Assembly: GCA_003162255.1 (NCBI GenBank)
Contig: PMMJ01000154.1
Location: forward strand, 12,061-27,981
Reading direction: 5' to 3'
DNA length: 15,921 nt
From: Acidobacteriaceae bacterium
GTDB taxonomy: Bacteria > Acidobacteriota > Terriglobia > Terriglobales > Acidobacteriaceae
Part shown: piece after piece, positions 9,401 to 15,197 of the stretch
Numbering within the stretch: the first letter of the stretch is position 1
Layout: every line of letters starts with the position of its first letter
Made by a program: the position numbers and the translations under genes
The notes under the pieces: generated by a model
What the model saw: only the letters and a program-made list of their open reading frames with translations
Database searches by the model: none
Told to the model about the DNA's origin: nothing

Positions 9401-10089
9401 TCCAAGCCGCTAGTCTGGGACTGCAGTTCTTCGACCGCTTCCATCGTGGGTCCAGACCCATAAGTGTTGCCTTGGAAGCTGGAGGTGCCGGAGGTCCCGT
9501 CGACGGTGAAGTCCTTGGTGAACCACTGCCCACCGTTAATCACGGCCCCGTAGGCATTGCTAATGGGCGAATAGCCCGGCGTGAGTGCAACCGCGAAGTC
9601 CTCGGCATTTCGCCCACCGCCCAAGATACTCAGAGGCAGGTCAGTCACTATTTTGCCGTTCATGTTTGTACCGACCGACCCCCTTTCCAAGTCCAGGACC
9701 GGAGCATCGGCCGTGACCGTCACTGTTTGCGCCTCCGCCCCCACCTTGAGCGGTGCGTCGATGCGGGCCACCTCTGTCGACTCCAGGGTGACAGCGGGAC
9801 GGAGCAGGGTTTCAAATCCGTCCTTCTTGAATTCGACGGAGTACTGCCCCGGAAAGAGGTTGGGGATGACATAAATCCCATCGCCATTGGAGACGGTTTT
9901 GGTGGGCACATTCGTGCCCGTGTTGGTGGCGGTCACTTCCACACCGGCAACCACCGCCCCGCTGGAATCGGTTACCGTGCCGGTGATCGAGGCACGGTTC
10001 GCTTGGGCCGACACTCCTTGGGCAGAAAGAATGATCATTCCCGCAACGATTAAACACAGAACCAAATGTAGTTTTCCGGATCTCCGCAT
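6472..10089 (-). CDS. TonB-dependent outer-membrane receptor, Oar-like, with N-terminal carboxypeptidase-regulatory-like domain
   Basis: Predicted 1205-residue outer-membrane transporter, expected to take up oligosaccharides released by the surrounding enzymes, using TonB energy. Visible parts in order: signal peptide (1-30, hydrophobic LVLCLIVAGMIIL, cut near VSAQA); a carboxypeptidase-regulatory-like beta-sandwich (about 33-115, ITGTVTDSSGAVVAGV...GIYVIPNLFPGQYSVEFKKDGF); a plug region (about 120-260, with DLPLSILGGGRN, FTVDGTSG, VEELQSQTSGLDAQ and GGGVIAFNLKSGTNKLHGS); then a large beta-barrel rich in Tyr, Asn and Gly that ends in a terminal Phe (GQFAIRFEF), as outer-membrane barrels do. 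This layout and length are typical of the many such receptors in Acidobacteriota. The ATG at 10089 is preceded by GGAGG at 6 bases. No SusD-like partner gene follows. A CRP-type palindrome lies about 142 bases upstream of the start. Substrate specificity cannot be read from the sequence. Confidence 0.93.
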   Translation of the reverse strand: MRRSGKLHLVLCLIVAGMIILSAQGVSAQANRASITGTVTDSSGAVVAGVEVTATNTGTNVPTKTVSNGDGIYVIPNLFPGQYSVEFKKDGFETLLRPAVTLESTEVARIDAPLKVGAEAQTVTVTADAPVLDLERGSVGTNMNGKIVTDLPLSILGGGRNAEDFAVALTPGYSPISNAYGAVINGGQWFTKDFTVDGTSGTSSFQGNTYGSGPTMEAVEELQSQTSGLDAQSSITGGGVIAFNLKSGTNKLHGSTFLYGHNELLDANTWTDDNLGQGKPKWRAWDYGFSLGGPVIKDKTFFFGAFERFQQTDFGLNGGSAAVPTSDFLSGNFSSLLGGDLCTGGNGTGLCNGYPANQNPVPIMTQNNAGQAVVAQENMIYDPTTGNQFTGNIIPTNRISAVATNVNKIYQQYYAPQFGGIDSNSRGLSKSTPNQTPTWYVVKLDQVLRERDRLSGSWVYNHQPRTLDDSGGLWQAGTQNGGPLSDARFQIFRSQQWRVSESHTFSPTVLNVLNFTYNYDYNASSPTDPGNWNSQLGFGNTGATNFPYIGFSDNSAYGHSETFLGSTWQGDATGVNQTIGDTLTWSKGRHNLSFGGDFVAHQINSRSGQGALSFNFSSNYTAGAGYPYDGFAYASFLLGQVNNASERVPYDLYGRQKGLVLFAEDSYKATSRLTLSMGLRWNYNFRFHEKNGNWANYDLNAINPNYNAPGLLIFAKNGSDSFEKNEYAKQFGPSFGFAYQLQPKTVVRGSFGLIYNPVGVAFSNGVPDAFAPQLGINQTGSFDWDQGYPGTVIRPDANTPPISPALFPVVSVDPRALKLGYSEAFNFGIEHELTPNTRLEVAYVGNRGHHLTDTALAWNQGPTATFQRLAQQGVAYNYVCSPADAAQFGVPYPSGNQYVYGNFCASTLAAIAPYPQLADAEGNYWGYANLNYVGLPLGQSFYDSMVVDVVKRTGRGLTMDMSYTWSRQEGDSFSSQQEGNNYYTGVQDFGNMRQAAHAVTGYDLAHVVKGFVSYELPFGRGRQSLAGQNHVVNGIVSGWTLTGLVKYYTGAPFHVGAANPYWPLWGDIYPQFNLAGYTGPNNPRHYVPIPAGQTTIPAQDVYIPQSVASNPSAGYLPPSPGTSALRCPGQADEDASLLKNFNMGSDGRYRLTFRTEFYNIFNRHYYNINGCYGNNQNSIGAANWGQIFGVVDGPRNGQFAIRFEF

Positions 10090-10230
10090 TTTCTGCCTCC
10101 AAAAGAATCTGGCTGGGAAAATAACCCTCCACCGAACCAGCGCCCCAGTCGCGCTATCAGCTCTTCATCCCAATACTCAACACCTTCCGAAACCCTAACG
10201 TTCACGCTAGCCGTCGTCACACTACCGCTC

Positions 10231-10246
10231 TGTGACCTGGCTCACA
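10231..10246. promoter_or_regulatory. Perfect CRP/FNR-family-type palindrome upstream of the TonB receptor gene
   Basis: TGTGACCTGGCTCACA matches TGTGA-N6-TCACA, the core consensus of CRP-type binding sites, in both half-sites. It sits in the 188-bp gap between the propeller lipoprotein gene and the receptor gene, about 142 bases upstream of the receptor ATG. On the minus strand a poor promoter-like pair follows it (TTGAGT at 10180-10175 and TGATAG at 10159-10154, spacing only 15), which would place the site near -90. A further TCACA at 10217-10221 can pair with the site's TGTGA, so an RNA hairpin role is the alternative. The match is seen directly; binding by a CRP-like protein is inferred. 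Confidence 0.5.
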
Positions 10247-10277
10247 CCGGCTGGTATGGGCCGCACCGTCACCTTCA

Positions 10278-11396
10278 CTACTTCCTACCAGGAACTGACC
10301 CACCGATCCTCTTCAACCTGACCTCGACTAATCCAACCGAACCGGGGGTCAGCACGATTCCGTTGGCATCGGCTGTGGCTCCCGGCACCTTTTCGTTGGC
10401 GGTATAAAAAAGAGTGAACAAATCATATCCCTCCGGCACTAGGCCCAGCGGCGTCCGGACCTCACTGGCCCAGACGCCGCTCCCCCTCTGAACCACCAGA
10501 TGTTGCCCCATGGACCAGTGAATTCCGTCGGCCGAGAACGTATAGCCAATGGCATTCGGCGCGTCGGTGTCATAGACCGCCACGTAGGTTCCATCCACCA
10601 GACGGGTGACGATTGGATTCTCAATAAAACGGGTTTCGACCGTCAGCGGGTTCAACTCCGTGCACCGCTTCCACGGTCCGGCGATGTCGGGCGCCAACGC
10701 GAGTCCGACCTGCCACAGCGACAGCGGTAGTCGTTCGGTGTGGGCGCTTCCGTAGAATGCGTACCAGCGATCGCCAACTTGATAGGGGAAGAACGAATCC
10801 GTTCCCTGGAGTCCTTCCCACGGGTCGGAATCGTTGTTGCGCTGAAGGACGATGCCCGTATCCACATAAGGTCCGCCAACTCCGTCGATCCCCGGAGTCT
10901 TTGATACTGCCCTCCAGATACGGCCTTCATGGTTGGTGAGCCACTGCTGTGAGGTGTCGGGCGCGGCCTGGTAGGCGACATAAAACAGGTTCCACCGCTT
11001 TTCCTTCGGGTCGTACACGGGCAAGGGAGACCACAGTGCCGCGCGCGGATCCTTTCCCGTGAAGTCGCCGCTGGATTCGAAAAGGGTGGAAGCTCGTTTC
11101 CAGTGCAAGCGATCGCGGCTAACCCAGTGTGCCAGCTTCATCTTGACCCAATGCGGATCGCCAATCATCTCAGAGGTGAACAGATGATAAGTGCCACTGA
11201 TCTTCAGCACCCGACCTCCCTCGAATCCGTACTTGTTGCCTTCGGCGCCTCGGGACTGAACGGTAAGAACTGGAGTGTCGAACCGTTTGCCCGCGACCAT
11301 TTCCATATCTGCACCCAGCAGCGGGTGGCAGGCGGTCAAGAAAAGCAAGGTCACAAGCCCGGGAAGGAGTCTCCTTGATGTGCTTAGTGGCGACAT
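10278..11396 (-). CDS. Five-bladed beta-propeller glycosidase-like lipoprotein (GH43-like)
   Basis: Predicted 372-residue protein with a lipobox (LFLTAC, Cys23 as the lipidated residue), so it is probably anchored in the outer membrane or periplasm. The rest reads as a five-bladed beta-propeller of the GH43/GH32/GH130/GH117 type. Repeated blade motifs are visible: GRVLKISGTYHLFTSEM (61-77), AHWVSRDRLHWKRASTLF (89-106), LWSPLPVYDPKEKRWNLFYV (121-140), FFPYQVGDRWYAFYGSAH (202-219), FIENPIVTRLVDGTYVAVYD (257-276) and IGYTFSADGIHW (283-294). Candidate acidic catalytic residues exist in these blades, but I cannot assign the triad or the family. The ATG at 11396 has an AAGGGGAG ribosome binding site 6 bases upstream. 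It is the first gene of the minus-strand cluster, diverges from the regulator gene and is followed by the TonB receptor gene. Trimming arabinose- or galactose-containing oligosaccharides at the cell surface is a reasonable guess. Confidence 0.8.
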   Translation of the reverse strand: MSPLSTSRRLLPGLVTLLFLTACHPLLGADMEMVAGKRFDTPVLTVQSRGAEGNKYGFEGGRVLKISGTYHLFTSEMIGDPHWVKMKLAHWVSRDRLHWKRASTLFESSGDFTGKDPRAALWSPLPVYDPKEKRWNLFYVAYQAAPDTSQQWLTNHEGRIWRAVSKTPGIDGVGGPYVDTGIVLQRNNDSDPWEGLQGTDSFFPYQVGDRWYAFYGSAHTERLPLSLWQVGLALAPDIAGPWKRCTELNPLTVETRFIENPIVTRLVDGTYVAVYDTDAPNAIGYTFSADGIHWSMGQHLVVQRGSGVWASEVRTPLGLVPEGYDLFTLFYTANEKVPGATADANGIVLTPGSVGLVEVRLKRIGGSVPGRK

Positions 11397-11818
11397 GGCC
11401 GACTCCCCTTCTAGGCTCCGGTCTCGCCTCCTTCAAGGTAAAGCAGGTTATGGCGAGGGTTAACCGGGGTATTTTTGCGGATTTCCGTATCGGGAGGCGC
11501 TAACCCAGCCTTATTCTGTGATTCTCCATAAATTGCTGGCGAGGGAAGCCTTAGTCGAGCAGAAAGCGGCAACCGCAAAAGACGAGAACGGGCGTTAGGA
11601 CCCCATAAAGTCTCGCCCACCTCCTGGTACCCCGCATTGGTTCGGTCATTTCCAGTTGATCCAGCTAACCGCTATTAACCTGGCAATTTACCGTTATTTC
11701 GACCAGAACCGGCACCCTGAAGCGGTTCCGTTGACGTACGCCGACCCAGAGTGCTATCGTTCGGCAGTATTTCAAAGGAATCGTTTGCGGGACGTCTTCT
11801 CATGCTGCTGAATCTCGT
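11397..11818. other. Divergent intergenic control region with repeated TAACC/GGTTA motifs
   Basis: This 422-bp stretch separates the lipoprotein gene (leftward) from the regulator gene (rightward) and has no convincing reading frame. The pentamer TAACC or its complement GGTTA occurs at 11446-11450, 11458-11462, 11461-11465 (together the palindrome GGTTAACC at 11458-11465), 11501-11505, 11666-11670 and 11676-11680. The last two are direct repeats exactly 10 bp apart, one helical turn. About one chance occurrence would be expected. These may be operator half-sites for the neighbouring regulator. Confidence 0.4.
11731..11760 (+). promoter_or_regulatory. Sigma-70-like promoter for the regulator gene
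   Basis: TTGACG (11731-11736) and TATCGT (11755-11760) are separated by 18 bases. They match the -35 and -10 consensus at 5 of 6 and 4 of 6 positions. Transcription would start near 11767, giving a leader of about 50 bases. It lies about 50 bases right of the paired TAACC repeats. Confidence 0.4.
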
Positions 11819-13150
11819 TTGCGACTTGAGGTGACGTCTCCACTCAAGCCAGTGACCTCCTCCATATCTCTCTTCGAAAAGCGCGAGGAGCTGCGCCGAG
11901 TTCTGGAGAGCAAACTCTTCTCTTCTTCGCCTAAGAAGACCCGCTTCCTTGAGTTCGTTGCAGAACAGGCATTTCGGGGCAACGGCGACAAACTGAACGA
12001 GTATCTGATCGGGTTCGAGGCATACGAGCGGGGAACCGACTTCAATCCGCAGAAAGACCCGATCGTGCGAGTGCAGGCCCACGAAATTCGACGCTTGCTG
12101 AAGAAGTACTACGAAGAGGACGGTAAAGACAGCCCGCTGCGCATTGACCTGCCCGCAGGTCATTACGTGCCTGTTTTCAGCAGAAGTGCGATTGAGGAAG
12201 CAGGTGCGATAGATTCCACCGAGCCAGCTGTCAGTAAACGCGCTAGCGGGAGCCGCTGGCAACTCGCTCTCATTCTGGCTCTGACCGCAGCCTGCCTGCT
12301 GCTGGCGTTTCTTCTGACTGCTTCCCTCCGCCGGAATGCGCAGCCAGCGGAGTCCCGAACGCCGGCAACTCTGCCCGATAGTCTCGAGTGGTTCTGGCGC
12401 CCATTCCTCCTGCCCGCAGACGCCCCACTGATCGTGATTCCCAATCATCCCTTGCTGCGCGCGGCACACGATGGCGACAGCCAGCAGACTCTGGCCAGTG
12501 GCCATGAAATCTCCAAATCAAGTCTTCCTGAGTTCCGCGACACCATTCATTTCCGGGAGTTGAAACGATTCCTGTTTGTTCCTTCTCTTACCGACTTCAC
12601 GTCTGTCGGGGAATCCCTCGGAGTGGTCAGCCTGTGCGAGATGTTTTCCAGCGTTGGCCAGAGATGCCGCGTGCAGCAGTCGCGACTGGTCAATTTTGAG
12701 GAAATCAAGCACGACAACGCGATTTTGCTCGGAGGCAATCAGGCGTGGAGTGGCCGGGTTTTTCTCAACGTGGAAGGCTTTCATTTTCAGAGTGGCGTGA
12801 TTCTGAACCGGAACCCTCAGCCGGGTGAAAACGCCGTGTACAAACCCGAATTCGATCCCATAACCAATCAGCTCACGCGTGATTATGCTCTCGTGCTCAT
12901 GCTCCCGAACGAACGAAAAGAGAATCGGGTTCTCTTAATCTACGGCATTTACACCCAAGGCTCACAGGCCGCAATCGAGTACCTGAAGAATCCCGAACGG
13001 ATGGGAGAATTGCGCAAAGCCCTGATGGACGCATCCCCTGACCATAAGACCATCCCACCACATTTCCAGGCCCTGATCACGACCACGGTTGAGAACGCAG
13101 TACCCGGCACGTCGTCGCTAGTTGCCGTGCGGGCGATTCCCAGCCAGTGA
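11819..13150 (+). CDS. Membrane-anchored one-component regulator candidate (winged-helix-like domain, one TM segment, C-terminal sensor-like domain)
   Basis: Predicted 443-residue protein. Residues about 22-120 form a domain I know from many Acidobacteriota proteins (LRRVLESKLFSSSPKKTRFL, DKLNEYLIGFEAYERG, DPIVRVQAHEIRRLLKKYY, then LRIDLPAGHYVPVF). The last part has the helix-then-wing pattern of OmpR/ToxR/CadC winged helices. One membrane segment follows (about 148-168, LALILALTAACLLLAFLL) with arginines (RR) just after it. The C-terminal domain (about 185-443), presumably in the periplasm, contains WFWRPFLLPADAPLIVIPNHPLL, NAILLGGNQAWSGRVFL and VLLIYGIYTQGSQAAIEYL, resembling a widespread uncharacterised acidobacterial domain. 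No kinase, receiver or cyclase motif is present. The start is uncertain: TTG 11819, GTG 11831 and GTG 11852 all lack a clear ribosome binding site, and the conserved region begins after all three. A glycan-sensing transcriptional regulator of the cluster is inferred, not shown. Confidence 0.8.
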   Translation: MRLEVTSPLKPVTSSISLFEKREELRRVLESKLFSSSPKKTRFLEFVAEQAFRGNGDKLNEYLIGFEAYERGTDFNPQKDPIVRVQAHEIRRLLKKYYEEDGKDSPLRIDLPAGHYVPVFSRSAIEEAGAIDSTEPAVSKRASGSRWQLALILALTAACLLLAFLLTASLRRNAQPAESRTPATLPDSLEWFWRPFLLPADAPLIVIPNHPLLRAAHDGDSQQTLASGHEISKSSLPEFRDTIHFRELKRFLFVPSLTDFTSVGESLGVVSLCEMFSSVGQRCRVQQSRLVNFEEIKHDNAILLGGNQAWSGRVFLNVEGFHFQSGVILNRNPQPGENAVYKPEFDPITNQLTRDYALVLMLPNERKENRVLLIYGIYTQGSQAAIEYLKNPERMGELRKALMDASPDHKTIPPHFQALITTTVENAVPGTSSLVAVRAIPSQ

Positions 13151-13161
13151 TCTGGTCCCAC

Positions 13162-15000
13162 CTAGTAGGTAACGACAAAGATCTTGCCCTCCAGCTTCAT
13201 TTCGTCTCCTTCGCTCGATGAGCATTGGATCGTGACCGGCGATCCGGGCTTGAGGGCGCTGTTCTTGATTTCACCCACCGCCCACGACAGGCCACTCCAG
13301 ATCACCTTGTCGTAGTTAATCTCGACCGGCACTGGCTTCCCAGCTTGCGACGCGCTTAGCACAAAGACCTGGCCCATGTTTGCGCCGTTCGGCGGACCGC
13401 CCTTCCAACTGCGCGCGATGGTTCCGTCGTTTACATAGCGCTGTTGCATGACGATGCGCAGGTCGCCATTCTGCGGAGCATCGACTGAGGCCTGAATAGT
13501 GTTCTTCCCCGTTGCGGAAAAAGGTGTTGCGCTAGGGGTGATGGAGCGCGGAATCACAACATCGTCTTGAATGCCGAGGTCGTATCTGGTATTCGCATAT
13601 TTGCCGAATCCGACGACGGCCAACTGGCCCGGTCCGAGTTCAATCGTATCGCCCTCCAGCACAGGTTGATAGCCGGCATCACAAAAGATGACTCTTCCGC
13701 CGGTGATCGCGGCCTGCTCGCGCGAAAGCCGCGGTATCTGAATCGAGTCGATACTCTGTGCAGGATTCACCACGGCATAGACCGTTCCGTCGGAATCAAG
13801 GGAACCAAATCCGTAGGGCTGGACGTTGCCTGGAATACCTCCAAAGGTCTTGGTACGGCCAGTTGACTGGAGTCCGAGATAGAGCGCTTGCACCTTGGCG
13901 AACCAGCGGGCATCGTCGTCGCTCAGAAACTCAAGGTTGCCATGCACGGTGTTGACCCAGCCACCGCGCGCCATCATTAACAGCAACGCTCCTTTCCATG
14001 CATGCGTCTTGCGGTAGTAGATTGTGCCCGTGTTCCCTAGCATGAAGCTGGTCGAGTCGATCCGCTCGAGAGGAAGAGAGGATTGTTCGTAGCGCCGGAC
14101 CATGTGATCGCTGTAAACATCCATGGACCGCCAGAAACTCATCTCCGGCACGTCGGAGGGACGGGGGTCACCGGAGTAAAGCGAATCGAACACTTCCAGC
14201 CAGGGTAGGTCGACAGCATTTTTAAAAGGGAAAGGCCCAGCCGTGGATTCGACATCCCCGCCAAAACCGTTGAACGCGACCAACACGACATCGGGGTTTC
14301 GCTGCCGAAAGGTCTTCAGCGCTTGCCGGAATGCATCTGCGTTCCGCGAACGAACCTCCTCGGGAGTCATGTTCTTGGCGGTCGCCGGGGTGGCTGCACC
14401 AAAATCCACAAAATCAAACTTGAACATGCGAATGCCATGGTCATACCAGAACTGCAGTGTGTCCATGAAGCTCGGGAGAAAGCCACCCTCCGAGAATGAC
14501 ATTGCGCTCTTCTTCTCGTTGAGCGAGTTCTGCCACTCCGTCGTGGCGTTAACCTTGACCAGCGTATTGGTGCTGAACCATAGCCCAGGCAGAATGCCGT
14601 TGGCGCGGCATTTGCGGACCCACTCGTCGGGCCCGTTCGGCCAATTGGGCTTTCGCCAGGTCCGGTAACCACCGTCCGGGTCGAACCAGAAAGCGTCCAT
14701 CATGTAGTAATCAAAACGGGCGCCGAAATGACGCAAACGAAGAATCTGGTCCAGTTCTTTCATGGCCAGTTGTTCGGTCAGGGGAATGTTGTCGGAGAGC
14801 TCGTCGTACGCCGACCAATTGTTGTAGACGAAAATTGGATCCTTCGCGAGGACATGCTCTGGATCTGCATTGGTCCTGGCCAGCGTTGTGGCACCATCCG
14901 GAGCGGAGTGTTCCTTTGCCGGTGGTTCGCCTAAGACCTTAGGGCCGAGACATATGACGAGAATCAGGAGAGCTCGGGACACCATAGTCTGTTGCAGCAT
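13162..15000 (-). CDS. Secreted alpha-galactosidase-like glycoside hydrolase (clan GH-D TIM barrel)
   Basis: Predicted 612-residue exported enzyme. A signal peptide (hydrophobic ALLILVICLGP at 10-20, likely cut after KVLG) leads to a TIM-barrel domain with clan GH-D features: VYNNWSAYDE (58-67), ARFDYYMMDAFWFDPDGGY (94-112), GILPGLWFS (135-143) and RMFKFDFVDFG (191-201). In the last, KFD matches the strand-4 nucleophile motif of GH27/GH36 (probable nucleophile Asp196). EVFDSLYSGDPRPSD (269-283) is the likely acid/base region. A beta-sandwich C-terminal domain follows (about 400-612). The similarity is to the clan, not to classical melibiases, so alpha-galactosidase is the best guess, with alpha-N-acetylgalactosaminidase or an uncharacterised GH-D family as alternatives. 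The ATG at 15000 has GGAG 4 bases upstream; an upstream TTG (15024) and an inner ATG (14985) are weaker. It converges with the regulator gene, 11 bases apart, and is transcribed separately from the main cluster. Confidence 0.83.
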   Translation of the reverse strand: MLQQTMVSRALLILVICLGPKVLGEPPAKEHSAPDGATTLARTNADPEHVLAKDPIFVYNNWSAYDELSDNIPLTEQLAMKELDQILRLRHFGARFDYYMMDAFWFDPDGGYRTWRKPNWPNGPDEWVRKCRANGILPGLWFSTNTLVKVNATTEWQNSLNEKKSAMSFSEGGFLPSFMDTLQFWYDHGIRMFKFDFVDFGAATPATAKNMTPEEVRSRNADAFRQALKTFRQRNPDVVLVAFNGFGGDVESTAGPFPFKNAVDLPWLEVFDSLYSGDPRPSDVPEMSFWRSMDVYSDHMVRRYEQSSLPLERIDSTSFMLGNTGTIYYRKTHAWKGALLLMMARGGWVNTVHGNLEFLSDDDARWFAKVQALYLGLQSTGRTKTFGGIPGNVQPYGFGSLDSDGTVYAVVNPAQSIDSIQIPRLSREQAAITGGRVIFCDAGYQPVLEGDTIELGPGQLAVVGFGKYANTRYDLGIQDDVVIPRSITPSATPFSATGKNTIQASVDAPQNGDLRIVMQQRYVNDGTIARSWKGGPPNGANMGQVFVLSASQAGKPVPVEINYDKVIWSGLSWAVGEIKNSALKPGSPVTIQCSSSEGDEMKLEGKIFVVTY

Positions 15001-15026
15001 ATTGCTCCGATGGTCCAAAGCCAATA

Positions 15027-15049
15027 ATAATCTGTACGGGATAATCTGT
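15027..15049. repeat. 9-bp direct repeat upstream of the alpha-galactosidase gene
   Basis: ATAATCTGT occurs at 15027-15035 and again at 15041-15049, with a 5-base spacer, so the period is 14 bp. It lies 27 to 49 bases upstream of the alpha-galactosidase ATG. On the minus strand, ACAGATTAT copies next to TATTATTGG could overlap a -10 element, so a regulator binding site is possible. Confidence 0.4.
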
Positions 15050-15077
15050 GAGGGAGAGGATTCGCCACTTGCCTCAT

Positions 15078-15197
15078 CGACGCTTCCGGTTCATTGCCCC
15101 GTCCAGCAAGCTCACGCTCGACTTGTTCCAGCGTCCGTGCCTTGGTTTCCGGAAGGCGCTAGAACACGAACAAGAACCCCGCGAGGCGGATGGCGGC
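15078..15197 (-). pseudogene. Decayed C-terminal fragment of a sugar-type MFS transporter
   Basis: In one minus-strand frame the translation reads AAIRLAGFLFVF, a stop (TAG at 15161-15159), then RLPETKARTLEQVERELAG. The motif PETKxRTLEQVE at the end of a last membrane helix is the signature C-terminus of sugar-porter MFS transporters (PETKGxSLEEIE type). Another stop (15200-15198) lies just before the fragment, and no upstream part of such a gene is recognisable. This is therefore a relict rather than a working gene. Its position directly upstream of the alpha-galactosidase gene, in the same orientation, suggests a transporter-hydrolase pair once existed here. If a sequencing error caused the internal stop, the rest of the gene would still be missing. 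Confidence 0.6.

Noticed and set aside
11675..12505. 276-codon minus-strand frame opposite the regulator gene
   Set aside because: It is antisense to the conserved N-terminal domain and membrane segment of the plus-strand gene, with no motif of its own.
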